DNA from: Cognataquiflexum aquatile
GTDB taxonomy: Bacteria; Bacteroidota; Bacteroidia; Cytophagales; Cyclobacteriaceae
Assembly (NCBI RefSeq): GCF_003316845.1
Contig: NZ_QMIK01000001.1
Span: 744,001 to 808,000 of the forward strand
Length of the DNA: 64,000 nt
Direction of reading: 5' to 3'
Numbering within the stretch: position 1 is the first letter of the stretch; each line of letters starts with the position of its first letter. Both the position numbers and the translations under genes were made by a program. This document shows, in pieces, positions 15,026-23,760 of this stretch. The notes below the pieces were generated by a model that worked only from the letters and a program-made list of their open reading frames with translations, did no database searches and was not told the origin of the DNA.

Positions 15026-16801
15026 TTATTTTTCATTTTTCTCAATAAGTTTTAATGCACTTTCTTTCACTGCATCAATTTTGTTTAAATATTCGTCAGC
15101 ACTTTGTGTAACATAAATATCAGGTAGAATTCCTGTTTCGTCAGGAAGTGAGGTTGCCATTGATTCGTATGTATCTTCAGCAACTGTGTATACCAACTTG
15201 GTATATGAAAGCCTAAGCGTTTTTCCACCTCCTGTACAAAATTGGTTAGATCCCAATTCTTCGCCTATTATAGTTCCAAGTTTAAGCACCTTCACTATCG
15301 ACATGAAATGTCCGGTTGTAGAATTGCCAACACCATCAATTAAAAAATAGAGGTTTCCGTCAAAACGATTTTCATACGGATCAACAGATTCCTCACCTTC
15401 AACTACTTCATTTTTTCCTTTAATTTGAACATCAGAAGAATATGTGAAAGGCTTATCAACCAAATACCTTAACAAATGAATGCTTGCAGATGATGAGCCG
15501 CCTCCATTATGTCGAACATCAATTATAAGGTTTTTAGATTTTTTCGAATTGATTTCCAGAAAGCAGCTGTCAATAAAATCTTTAAAATACTGATAACTAT
15601 TTCTGAATTTATAATAATCGAAAGATCCAATAGTTAACAAGGCGGTTTTGTCATTGTGCAAGAATTCCAAACATAAGTCCTTTTTACAGTTCTGAATTGA
15701 TTGGTCAGTATGGAGTATTCTTTTTTCCTCTGCTTTGTTCAGAACTATTGGCTTTTCACTTCCTTTTAGAATAATCTTGTAAGAATCAGGAAAATTCATT
15801 GCATAAGGAATTAAGCAAGTTGACCACACATTGAATAAATGTCTTTTTGTTGTTTCGATATTTCCTTGTGATGGTAAATGCTTATAAATTTCTTTTACTA
15901 AATCACTCACCGGTAATCCATTTATGCTAGTGATTTCCTCTTTAATTTTCACTTGACTTCCATTGTTCATGGGATCTATGACAAATAATTGGTCGTTGAT
16001 CCAACGAGTCTGCATTGGAAAACTCAATTCTACAGGTAACATTTCCAGTTCCTCATAGAATCCACTTATCGATGTATGCGAACAATTAACGCTGGCGATA
16101 ATTTCATCACAATGCCATATGAATTCAGCGAAAGTTGTTGTAGGTGTGATTAGACTTTTCTTTTCGTCAATAAGTTTTCTAAAGTCTTTTTCAGAAATAA
16201 ATTTAAACACATTTGGATGCGTCGTGATTATTTTATGGCCTAGTTCATCTAAGTCCTTCTGATATTCTCCCACTTCATACACCCTTAAAAACTTATCTGC
16301 AGGATTTTCTGGTGTTTTGGACGGATCAAGTATTAATGCAATTTGATCTTGGGCATTGAAGTTATCGGGGTTTAGTTCGAGTGATTTTTTATAATTGATC
16401 AAAGCCTGATTTTTATCTCCCATTTTAAGATGAATTTCGCCATAACTATCATAAACATTTGATGAATTAGGGAATTCCGAAACCAACATTTTAAAGATCA
16501 AAAAGGCATCTTTATCTTCATTATTCCAAAGCAATTGATAGCCATAAAAATTTAATGCCTCTTCATTTTCAAAGTCATAAGCAGTCGGGGTTTCTTTTTT
16601 AAGTTTATAGAACAGTTCAATTCTTTCGTTCATTGGCAGGTCTTCATTTTCTTTAAATACTTGAACAATGGACAACTTTTCATTTTGATTAATATTGGTG
16701 TCCGAGAGCTCAGTATTCACAGCGCCATTTGTATTCATACCACAGGCAGATATCGCGATGAAAATTGAAATGATGATCGTTGACCGGACGTTAAATTTCA
16801 T
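15026..16801 (-). CDS. S41 family peptidase lipoprotein with TPR
   Basis: A 591-residue lipoprotein: the signal peptide ends in a lipobox-like ISACG, so C20 is the lipidated cysteine and the protein is probably anchored in an outer or inner membrane facing the periplasm. A TPR region is visible at about 85-150 (YDSYGEIHLKMGDKNQALINY, then LELNPDNFNAQ). The C-terminal S41 (tail-specific/IRBP-like) peptidase domain covers roughly 360-580, with LIIDVRHNGGGSSS and the probable catalytic serine in DGVGNSTTGHF near 494. The classical lysine of CtpA-type enzymes is not obvious, so this belongs to the S41 branch that uses other partners or may be weakly active. A single copy of the GCG-type repeat lies just upstream (16809-16917). 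Confidence 0.85.
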   Translation of the reverse strand: MKFNVRSTIIISIFIAISACGMNTNGAVNTELSDTNINQNEKLSIVQVFKENEDLPMNERIELFYKLKKETPTAYDFENEEALNFYGYQLLWNNEDKDAFLIFKMLVSEFPNSSNVYDSYGEIHLKMGDKNQALINYKKSLELNPDNFNAQDQIALILDPSKTPENPADKFLRVYEVGEYQKDLDELGHKIITTHPNVFKFISEKDFRKLIDEKKSLITPTTTFAEFIWHCDEIIASVNCSHTSISGFYEELEMLPVELSFPMQTRWINDQLFVIDPMNNGSQVKIKEEITSINGLPVSDLVKEIYKHLPSQGNIETTKRHLFNVWSTCLIPYAMNFPDSYKIILKGSEKPIVLNKAEEKRILHTDQSIQNCKKDLCLEFLHNDKTALLTIGSFDYYKFRNSYQYFKDFIDSCFLEINSKKSKNLIIDVRHNGGGSSSASIHLLRYLVDKPFTYSSDVQIKGKNEVVEGEESVDPYENRFDGNLYFLIDGVGNSTTGHFMSIVKVLKLGTIIGEELGSNQFCTGGGKTLRLSYTKLVYTVAEDTYESMATSLPDETGILPDIYVTQSADEYLNKIDAVKESALKLIEKNEK

Positions 16802-16808
16802 GTTGTAT

Positions 16809-16917
16809 AAAAACTTTTCTTAGTGGCTTCGTGTCTTTGTGGGCTATATTCTTTCTTGCTTTGCGCCTTGGCGCCTTTGCGGGAAATAAAAATCCACTTT
16901 TGGGAGAAACCGGATAG
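16809..16917. repeat. Single copy of the GCG-type dispersed repeat
   Basis: The unit runs from aaaacttttcttagtggctt through gcgccttggcgcctttgcgg to a weak hairpin region (ccacttttgggagaaaccgg). It matches the 113-bp units at 12191-12416 in the same orientation, except that the core reads gcgcc rather than gcgac. It fills the gap between the S41 gene start and the propeller gene stop. Confidence 0.85.
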
Positions 16918-16928
16918 ACTATAAATCT

Positions 16929-18002
16929 CTAACAATTATCTCTTGTAGCCACAAGTCTAGAGAAATATTCCTGACTTGACATGGCATTAAAACTATTGAC
17001 GGTCTTTCCATCAAATCTCTTGACCCCATCCAATGTTCCAAACCAAATACTGCCATCGTTGGCCTCAAGAATTCCAAAAACCATCCCTTCATTTGCTTTA
17101 ATTATTTCAGGTACAACAGCAATTTTATTTGTCAGAGATTTTTCATTGTATCGGGAAAGCGCCCAACCTTCGGAAGTTTCTGAACTTGTCAGGATGTTTC
17201 CTTTTTTATCTTCGTAGATAAACCCAACAAACCCCTTTGCAATATTGGTGAATACATTCCCATCATATCGCCACAAACCATCATTGCCACCCAGCCAAAT
17301 ATTGCCTTTTTGATCTTCGATGACTGAACGGACATTTGTAAATGGTTTGCCTAAATGTGATACTGAGGTAAAGGCCTTTCCGTCAAAAACAAAGGTATTT
17401 CCCCTTGTTGCAAACCAAAGTCTGCCTGTTTTGTCCTCAATAATGGAATTGACTTCAAATTCGGGTCTTTCCGAAAATGTTTTGCCCTTTAGGTCTTCGT
17501 CCATCTCATTTTCATGGATGATAAAATTCCGAAAAGATTTTCCATCATACCTACTAGCCCCTCCAAAGACACCAAACCAGATATTTCCCGCTTTATCTTC
17601 ATAAATACTAACAACATTATTATCCAGAAGTCCCTCCTCGGTAGTAAAGTTTCTAAATCTTTTTCCATCATAGTGAAAAACTCCCGAACCGATAGAACCG
17701 AACCACATATTCCCCTTGCTATCTTCCAAAACAGAGAAAAAGCGGGCAGAGCTAACTTTATTGGTGAAGTTTGTAAATGACTTTCCATCAGTTCGAAAAA
17801 TTCCCTCCCAAGAAGCGATCCAAATGCTGCCATTTCTATCCTGCTCAATATTTCGGACGATACTGGAAGGCGAATCCGAATTAATAAAATATTTGGATTC
17901 GGTCTTGTCGTTTGTTGCTAACTCGGTCCTATTTTGTGGGTTACAGGAAGTGCAACATACAACCATAATGAACCCTACGAATAATCTGAAGTGTTTTTTC
18001 AT
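16929..18002 (-). CDS. Two-component-regulator-type propeller lipoprotein, single seven-bladed domain
   Basis: The frame is open from 18041, but the ATG at 18002 (MKKHFRLFVGF) gives a clean lipoprotein signal ending in CCTSC. The mature protein of about 335 residues is built from seven repeats of the pattern SIYEDKxGNIWFGxxGGxxRYDGKxF, matching the Reg_prop/Y_Y_Y-associated beta-propeller blades. Seven blades make one closed propeller. Unlike the usual hybrid two-component sensors, there is no membrane-spanning kinase or response-regulator part. The gene is divergent from a membrane-anchored winged-helix regulator (start 18127), and the shared 124-bp promoter region suggests they may work together as sensor and regulator. 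Ligand unknown. Confidence 0.85.
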   Translation of the reverse strand: MKKHFRLFVGFIMVVCCTSCNPQNRTELATNDKTESKYFINSDSPSSIVRNIEQDRNGSIWIASWEGIFRTDGKSFTNFTNKVSSARFFSVLEDSKGNMWFGSIGSGVFHYDGKRFRNFTTEEGLLDNNVVSIYEDKAGNIWFGVFGGASRYDGKSFRNFIIHENEMDEDLKGKTFSERPEFEVNSIIEDKTGRLWFATRGNTFVFDGKAFTSVSHLGKPFTNVRSVIEDQKGNIWLGGNDGLWRYDGNVFTNIAKGFVGFIYEDKKGNILTSSETSEGWALSRYNEKSLTNKIAVVPEIIKANEGMVFGILEANDGSIWFGTLDGVKRFDGKTVNSFNAMSSQEYFSRLVATRDNC

Positions 18003-18126
18003 TTTTATTGGTTTAGAATGCCCAAACATATGGCTATCCAAAGTGGAGACAGTAAATGGTTTGTAAAAAGAATGTAAATCAGGGTAAAATTGATTTTTGG
18101 CTCACATTAAACCTTAAATTTGAACA

Positions 18127-18996
18127 ATGAAAAAACTGCTCCAACCTGCGGGAATCGGAATCCTTTCCATGATTTTGATGATGGTCATACTTTGGCCATG
18201 GCAGACAGATGAATTTGCCGAAAACCGGGAAATCCGGCTAAGGAATGTCGGGCATCAAATCCTGCTTGCTTCAGGGGATACCACTTCCCGGGTTTTTCCT
18301 ATCGATAAAATCAGTGCCAGTGAATTCATTATCTTATTTGAAAGTCCCTTCCAATTTGAGCCCGACACTTTGGTCAAGGTGATTCATGCAGGTTTGAGGG
18401 AAGGATTGGTCACCAAAAATCCTGAAGACAGCTATCAGGTGAATGTGCTGCAATGCATAGGCAATCAGATTGTATATGGCTACCAAATGTCCGGTCAAAA
18501 AGACGAAACCCTTGTTCCGTGCCGGGGACGCATCCAACCGAAAGATTGCTATAGAATCAAAATCAAGTTTGATTCAAACCAAGTAACAGCTTCAAACTTT
18601 TCGGTTCCGATCATCATAGGGATTTTGGCCTTTGGGTTTTTGTTCCTTTTCAAAAAGAATCCACCAAAACGACAAACACAAAAGGAAGTTGACGAAAGCC
18701 AATCTATGGTTATCGGAAAATTTGAATTCAATTACGGCAGCTACCTTTTGAGAATCGGAAAAGAAGAAATCGAACTTTCCCAAAAAGAAAACAAGCTACT
18801 CAAACTTTTTGCTTCCCACCAAAACGAAATCCTGGAGCGGGACCGCTTACTCAAGGAAATATGGGAAGATGAGGGTGTATTTGTCGGCAGAAGTCTAGAC
18901 ATGTTTGTCTCCAAACTCAGGAAGAAACTGCTCCTCGATCCGAATATCCAACTCAAAAACATCCGGGGAAGAGGGTATATTTTGCAGGTGGGTTGA
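18127..18996 (+). CDS. Membrane-anchored winged-helix transcriptional regulator
   Basis: A 289-residue protein with a first hydrophobic segment at about 8-25 (IGILSMILMMVILWPW), a periplasmic domain of about 130 residues containing several cysteines (LQCIGNQ, VPCRG, KDCYR), a second membrane segment at about 160-176 (VPIIIGILAFGFLFLF), then a basic linker and a C-terminal OmpR/PhoB-type winged helix at about 205-289 (LSQKENKLLKLFASH, DMFVSKLRKKL, IRGRGYIL). This is the ToxR/CadC idea with the order reversed: the DNA-binding domain is at the C-terminus. It probably senses something in the periplasm and binds DNA from the membrane. It is divergent from the propeller lipoprotein gene. Confidence 0.85.
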   Translation: MKKLLQPAGIGILSMILMMVILWPWQTDEFAENREIRLRNVGHQILLASGDTTSRVFPIDKISASEFIILFESPFQFEPDTLVKVIHAGLREGLVTKNPEDSYQVNVLQCIGNQIVYGYQMSGQKDETLVPCRGRIQPKDCYRIKIKFDSNQVTASNFSVPIIIGILAFGFLFLFKKNPPKRQTQKEVDESQSMVIGKFEFNYGSYLLRIGKEEIELSQKENKLLKLFASHQNEILERDRLLKEIWEDEGVFVGRSLDMFVSKLRKKLLLDPNIQLKNIRGRGYILQVG

Positions 18997-19147
18997 GGGA
19001 AGGGGAAGGGAAGATTTACGGTTTTATAAGCAGTTGTCGGTCTTTGAAGTGCTTCACTGTCCCACAACAACAAACGAAATTAAAAAAATTAAAATTTATA
19101 ACTTCACTTCACCTGCAGCAGGCATAAACTTTTTGGTGGCAGCAGTA

Positions 19148-19786
19148 TTAAAACAAACTCTTCATAAGTTGCATTGATTTTGGAAGTTTAAAGAAGTCGT
19201 CTGCTAGTTTTTCTTCCTTTACTTCAGTTGCGGTCATTACCACATAGTGCTTAGCGGGCCCTCCTTTAATAATATATTTCAGAGGTATTGCTTCTGTTTC
19301 CCGCAAATATTTTTCCCAGAAATTATCTTCCTTAATTCTTTTCACGTCTACCTTAAATCTTGTACTATAATAAAGTGTCATCTGACTATTACTTGATTCT
19401 ATTAAAACTGCGCTACAAGGTATTCCCATTATGTCCTCTTTTAAATCTAATTTCATTATTGTAACAATGTTATTTCCTTCGCTCCAAAATGCCATATCTG
19501 CACCGTCAGTATAGACATACATTCTATTTGTCACCGGGTCATAAATTTGAATTGACCTAACTTCTTGTCCTTCTGTCACTGATTTGTACTTATTATCTTT
19601 GTAGTAATATACTTGTTTCAATTCAAGTCCCCCAGCGTACATCATATTGAAAACACTGTCCGGAAGATTCGGGTCGGTATTTTTTATTTCGGTTTTGTAA
19701 CTCACTTTACCTTCAAATGTCTGAGCGAGTGCATTAAATGAAAGTATAAGTAGAATAAATGTCGCAAGTCCTTTATTTCGGAGCAT
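19148..19786 (-). CDS. Secreted DUF4412/GLPGLI-like protein
   Basis: The frame opens at 19816; the ATG at 19786 (MLRNKGLATFILLIL) gives a normal signal peptide cleaved after NALAQ, leaving about 190 mature residues. The mature part starts TFEGKVSYKTEI, the usual opening of DUF4412/GLPGLI-type periplasmic beta-rich proteins, and has the IMGIPCSAVLIES block typical of them. Function is unknown; relatives often accompany transport or stress genes. It is preceded by the ~50-bp element also found before the orphan gene at 11431-11943, then by GCG-type repeats, so it looks like an acquired accessory gene. Confidence 0.75.
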   Translation of the reverse strand: MLRNKGLATFILLILSFNALAQTFEGKVSYKTEIKNTDPNLPDSVFNMMYAGGLELKQVYYYKDNKYKSVTEGQEVRSIQIYDPVTNRMYVYTDGADMAFWSEGNNIVTIMKLDLKEDIMGIPCSAVLIESSNSQMTLYYSTRFKVDVKRIKEDNFWEKYLRETEAIPLKYIIKGGPAKHYVVMTATEVKEEKLADDFFKLPKSMQLMKSLF

Positions 19787-19838
19787 GGTTTTGATGTTTA
19801 ATATTGCTGCTAACAATTGTATATCAACAATACTTGTT

Positions 19839-19889
19839 GATATTTTTCCATAAACCTAAACATAGGGTCTTTTAGTTAATTATCCAATC
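19839..19889. repeat. 51-bp element shared with 12036-12085
   Basis: This is the second copy of the element described at 12036-12085, with the four conserved blocks gatatttttc, aaacctaa, tcttttagtta and tatccaatc. It is preceded by a small palindromic stretch (atcaacaatacttgttgat) not conserved in the other copy. Confidence 0.75.
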
Positions 19890-19974
19890 GCCTCTAAGAA
19901 CTTTTGTTACGGACAAGTATTCCATTGAAATACCCTCTTCGCTGAATTAAAAATCAGAAAAATAGAAATTTGGA

Positions 19975-20315
19975 TTTCTTTGCGCCTTGGCTTCCTTGCG
20001 GGAAACTATTAAACCCTGCTTTTGGAGAAGCATGATAATCGAAAAACATAAGGACAGATATTTTATCAACTTTGGTTCACCTCCAATTTATTTTAGCAGG
20101 AAATTCAATATTTTCTTTAAGTTTTCTCCGTTTAGCATGAAGCTATTTATTTGAAAAAGTCTAACAGATGGAAGCCATCTGGCTTGCGTAACTTGGCGTC
20201 TTCTCGAGAAACAAGTAAATGCAGCTTTTGGAGAAGCAGGTTAACTTAAAAAGTCTAACGGCTTGAAGCCTTCTGACTTTGTTGGCGTCTTCGCGTCTTT
20301 GCGTGAGTTAAGGTC
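19975..20315. repeat. Cluster of GCG-type dispersed repeats before rhlE
   Basis: There are at least three diverged units. The first is at 19975-20036 (tttctttgcgccttggcttc, then ctgcttttggagaagca). The second is at 20181-20240 (ggcttgcgtaacttggcgtc, then gcagcttttggagaagcagg). The third is at 20260-20315 (gttggcgtcttcgcgtcttt then gcgtgag). Orientation is the same as at 12191 and 16809. The rest of the gap between 19787 and 20455 shows no convincing gene. Confidence 0.75.
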
Positions 20316-20341
20316 ATAGTGCTTTCCTCCCAAAAAAAGCC

Positions 20342-20349
20342 TACCTTTG
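20342..20349 (+). promoter_or_regulatory. Putative -7 box upstream of rhlE
   Basis: TACCTTTG matches the Bacteroidota TAnnTTTG consensus about 107 bases before the rhlE ATG. No clear TTTG at the expected -33 spacing was found. A leader of about 100 bases would result, which is common for cold-regulated helicase genes but is not proven here. Confidence 0.4.
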
Positions 20350-20455
20350 TCCCACTTTGTAAAAAAGCACGGCAAGTTGTAAGCCGCTTTTAATAAATCT
20401 CCCCGCTGATACAGAACATACAACATCTCCATCGGCCCAATTACACTCAGCCAAC

Positions 20456-21655
20456 ATGGCATTCAAAAATTTAGGAATTATTGATCCTATCCTCAAGGCG
20501 CTCGCCAATGAAGGATACACTACCCCCACTCCCATTCAGCAACAAGCGATTCCATTGGTTCTCCAGGGAAGAGATCTGCTCGGATGTGCCCAAACAGGAA
20601 CAGGCAAGACAGCAGCTTTTGCCATTCCAATTATCCAACACATTGCTGAGAAAAAGCAGATCCGCTCAGGAATCAAGACTTTGATCCTGACGCCAACACG
20701 TGAACTCGCCATTCAGATTGACGAGAGTTTTGCCGCTTACGGCAAATTCACCAATATCAAACATACCGTCATCTTTGGAGGTGTATCACAACTCCATCAG
20801 GTCAATGCCCTCAAAAGAGGCGTGGACGTGCTAGTCGCAACTCCGGGAAGGTTACTCGACCTAATCAATCAGCGCTTTGTTGATCTGAGACAATTGGAAG
20901 TTTTTGTCCTTGATGAAGCGGACAGGATGCTTGACATGGGTTTTATTCATGATGTCAAAAAACTCATATCGATCATTCCGGCCAAAAGACAGACTTTGTT
21001 TTTCTCGGCTACCATGCCTCCCGAAATCCAAAAATTGGCAGATTCACTCCTGACCAAACCGGCTTTTGTGGAAGTGACTCCACCTTCATCTACTGTTGAC
21101 AAGATCGACCAACACTTGTACTATGTCAACAAAGGCAACAAACCTGAGCTTTTACTTCACCTGTTGCAAAAGAAGAAAATCGGTTCTGCTTTGGTATTTA
21201 CCAAAACCAAACATGGCGCGGATAAAGTGGTAAAACAACTCCAAAAGGAAAATGTAAAAACTGCAGCCATCCACGGAAACAAAAGCCAAAATGCACGTCA
21301 GAATGCATTGAGTGATTTTAAAAACGGCAAAATCCAAGTCTTGATCGCAACAGATATCGCAGCGCGTGGTATCGATATCGATGAGCTTGCAAATGTTTTC
21401 AATTATGACATGCCCAATATCCCTGAAACTTATGTTCACCGGATCGGTAGAACAGGCAGGGCAGGAAATTCGGGGATTGCGATCTCATTTTGTGATGAAG
21501 AAACTGTCAAGGAACTCAAGGACATCGAAAAACTAATCGGTAAAAAAATCCCGGTCGTAGAAGACCATCCATATCCCTTCAAAGGTATCCTATCCGAAAA
21601 AGCAGGGGAATTGGCTAAGAAAAAACCGAAGCAAGGGCAGAGGAGAAGGTATTAA
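20456..21655 (+). CDS. rhlE: DEAD-box ATP-dependent RNA helicase, RhlE type
   Basis: A 399-residue DEAD-box helicase that unwinds short RNA duplexes in ribosome assembly and RNA turnover. Motifs in order: Q motif near 24-30 (PTPIQQQ), Walker A AQTGTGKT at 45-52, PTREL at 80-84, TPGR at 129-132, DEAD at 153-156, SAT near 184-186, then in the second RecA domain ARGIDI and HRIGRTGRAG. The C-terminal tail is short and basic (KKKPKQGQRRRY), as in RhlE, and may bind RNA. Length is as expected for a minimal member. It stands alone, with repeats on both sides. The stop is followed by short gatatt repeats. Confidence 0.95.
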   Translation: MAFKNLGIIDPILKALANEGYTTPTPIQQQAIPLVLQGRDLLGCAQTGTGKTAAFAIPIIQHIAEKKQIRSGIKTLILTPTRELAIQIDESFAAYGKFTNIKHTVIFGGVSQLHQVNALKRGVDVLVATPGRLLDLINQRFVDLRQLEVFVLDEADRMLDMGFIHDVKKLISIIPAKRQTLFFSATMPPEIQKLADSLLTKPAFVEVTPPSSTVDKIDQHLYYVNKGNKPELLLHLLQKKKIGSALVFTKTKHGADKVVKQLQKENVKTAAIHGNKSQNARQNALSDFKNGKIQVLIATDIAARGIDIDELANVFNYDMPNIPETYVHRIGRTGRAGNSGIAISFCDEETVKELKDIEKLIGKKIPVVEDHPYPFKGILSEKAGELAKKKPKQGQRRRY

Positions 21656-21761
21656 AAATTGATATTAATGGATATTAGTTGATATTTTTGGATACTTGAA
21701 TTACTCAGATAAGATTGAAATATTGTAGAAATACGATAGAAATAAATTGAAATAGTTTAGG

Positions 21762-21841
21762 GTCATGCTGAACTGGAGCTTGCGGAGGTGAAGCATCTCA
21801 TATTTTAAATTTGTAAGACCCTTCGCTTCACTCAGGGTGAC
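21762..21841. repeat. Dispersed imperfect-palindrome repeat, unit 1
   Basis: The unit starts gtcatgctgaactggagctt and ends cactcagggtgacg, with inner words gaggtgaagcatctc and gacccttcgcttc. It is the same family as 5586-5659. Confidence 0.75.
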
Positions 21842-21855
21842 GATATCGACAATTA

Positions 21856-21931
21856 CGTCATTCTGAACCGGAGCTTGCGGAGGTGAAGAATCTCTAAAAA
21901 TTATAAGACTCTTCACTACGTTCAGAGTGAG
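21856..21931. repeat. Dispersed imperfect-palindrome repeat, unit 2
   Basis: The unit starts cgtcattctgaaccggagct and ends with a diverged ttcagagtgagg. It directly follows unit 1 in the same orientation, with the shared inner part ggagcttgcggaggtgaag. Confidence 0.75.
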
Positions 21932-21994
21932 GACAATTCAATCCAAGCTAATTTGAAATCGAAAGAATTATAACTGACATATCACCAAAATCAA

Positions 21995-22022
21995 AAAGGC
22001 AACGGATCGCACCGTTGCCTTT
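21995..22022. terminator. Bidirectional rho-independent terminator
   Basis: An 11-bp perfect stem (aaaggcaacgg with ccgttgccttt) around a 6-base loop, with T-rich sequence following in both directions. It lies 56 bases past the stop of the minus-strand phosphoesterase gene and probably serves that gene; it can also stop rhlE transcripts. Confidence 0.8.
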
Positions 22023-22077
22023 GTTTGTTTTCGGTTACAAGAGACCATTGACTATGGTCTATGGACTTTTTAAAAAA

Positions 22078-23760
22078 CTACCTAAACTCATAATCCACAC
22101 CATGTACTTGTGTGAGCAATGTGGCAGGTGCGTCCAAAGCTTTGGCTGCTCCGCTTGGAGTCGGGGTTACCGGAGAGTGGGCAGCCAGGTAATTGAGCAT
22201 CACCTGATGAAGGGTAATATCCAGATCCTTAGTGTTTTTGACATTCCTGATCCTACAGACCATATCCAATGGATCGCCATCTCTTTCACAAGCGCTGACG
22301 CTATAGGTTTTTGCTAGGTCAAGAGGCTGACCTTTTACAGTAAAGGACTGAATTCGTTTCCCTTCTTCCCCAAATGCATTGAAGGTCAATTCCATACCTT
22401 TGAACTTGGTCACCCAACCTCCAAACCTCTTGGATGCATCTTCCGCAAACACGTTGTTCAACTCCCTTTCCATCCAGGTGTAAAGTTGCTGCCCCGTCAC
22501 CTGACCTGTTCTTACCTTGCTGTCCACCGGCAACATATCAGAAATAAAGCCTCTTGTGATCGGAATATTCCCGGTATGGTCTCTTGTTGCCCTTGGGGGA
22601 CAAAATCTGAAGCCGTTGGAAAGTTTGATGTCAATTTCCGGCAATTGGTAATCCAAAGCATCCAAGACCATTTTGTCTATGGGATTCTCGATCACAAAAT
22701 ACCTGTAAAGCGGTATGGTGCTATAGCCTACGATTTTTTCTATTTCGGATTTGAATGGGGCTTCCACCTCGGTTACCAGATTGGCCATTTTGGATTGGCT
22801 TTTGGATTTCTGAGGACTGACCTCCAGCAATTCATAATCATCTGCCACCACTTTCCCGTTTTCAATACTCAGTTCCAGTTTACCGACAAATGACCCAAAT
22901 GCCCCGGGTTCAACGACTTTTGCATATTTACCTTGGATCGGAACCCTTACCCTTTCGTGGGTGTCGGCTCCAAAAATGTAATCCACTCCCTCACATTCGG
23001 GAAGGTTTGCAAGATGGATTTCTTGCGAGAGGCCGATATGGGAAAGTATAATCACAAAAGCGCATTTCTCTTGGTTTTTCAATACATCGACATAATGCTT
23101 CAGGTTATCTTCAGGCTTGGAAAAATAGATTCCCTTGCTGTAATTGGGCGATTGGCGCATCGGGATCATGGGATCATTGTAACCAAGAAAGCCGATTTTT
23201 ACCCCATCAATATTCCAGATATAATACGGAGGAAAAATCAATTCACCCTTTTTGCCATCACCAAGATCATGGTACATATTGGCGCAGACTTTGGGTGCAT
23301 AGAGGGAACCAAGCAGGTTTTGCATCTGAGCTTTGCCATAAATCACCTCCCAATTACCCGGAAGGTATAAGTCGTATTCCAGTTCATTGAGCAATGGAAT
23401 CATGGCTTGGCCTGTAGTATTGATTGAAAGCATAGATCCCTGGAACATGTCCCCTGTATCGACCAAAAATGAATGTTCACATTTTGCTCTTTGCTTCTTG
23501 ATAAAGGTATCCAAGTTGGCATAACCCCCGGTTTTTCTAAAAACGGTTTGTCCATTTTCCCAAAAAAGTTCGTCATGTTCATGGATCTGACAGTGTACGT
23601 CAGTAGTTTGAAAAATAGTTACTTTGAAATTTTCTTTGGCTTTATGTGATTTTTGCTCGTTTGAAAGTTCTCCCGCCAAAAGTGGGTTGACAGACAATAA
23701 ACCTGTTCCTGCGCTCATGGCTCCTAGTTTTTTGAGAAAGTCTCTTTTTGATTGCTTCAT
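22078..23760 (-). CDS. Exported metallophosphoesterase / 5'-nucleotidase, SoxB-like
   Basis: A 560-residue periplasmic enzyme with an export signal (MKQSKRDFLKKLG, hydrophobic to about residue 30) resembling a Tat or MQSxRDFLKK-type leader. The metallophosphoesterase core shows D54-V-H56, the DTGDMFQG box at 101-108, GNWE at 135-138, then LSHIG and GADTHERV with more metal-binding histidines. The C-terminal 5'-nucleotidase domain covers about 350-530. In most nucleotidases the third motif is GNHE; here a tryptophan replaces the histidine, as in SoxB thiosulfohydrolase relatives. It may therefore hydrolyse something other than nucleotides. No other sox genes are nearby. Confidence 0.88.
   Translation of the reverse strand: MKQSKRDFLKKLGAMSAGTGLLSVNPLLAGELSNEQKSHKAKENFKVTIFQTTDVHCQIHEHDELFWENGQTVFRKTGGYANLDTFIKKQRAKCEHSFLVDTGDMFQGSMLSINTTGQAMIPLLNELEYDLYLPGNWEVIYGKAQMQNLLGSLYAPKVCANMYHDLGDGKKGELIFPPYYIWNIDGVKIGFLGYNDPMIPMRQSPNYSKGIYFSKPEDNLKHYVDVLKNQEKCAFVIILSHIGLSQEIHLANLPECEGVDYIFGADTHERVRVPIQGKYAKVVEPGAFGSFVGKLELSIENGKVVADDYELLEVSPQKSKSQSKMANLVTEVEAPFKSEIEKIVGYSTIPLYRYFVIENPIDKMVLDALDYQLPEIDIKLSNGFRFCPPRATRDHTGNIPITRGFISDMLPVDSKVRTGQVTGQQLYTWMERELNNVFAEDASKRFGGWVTKFKGMELTFNAFGEEGKRIQSFTVKGQPLDLAKTYSVSACERDGDPLDMVCRIRNVKNTKDLDITLHQVMLNYLAAHSPVTPTPSGAAKALDAPATLLTQVHGVDYEFR

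Larger units (their letters stand above)
21656..22077. other. Gap between convergent genes with two dispersed hairpin repeats
   Basis: Short gatatt-type repeats follow the rhlE stop (21660-21693). Two tandem REP-like units follow (21762-21931), then a bidirectional terminator (21995-22022) and a ggtctatggac repeat next to the stop of the minus-strand gene. No coding sequence is supported here. Confidence 0.7.
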
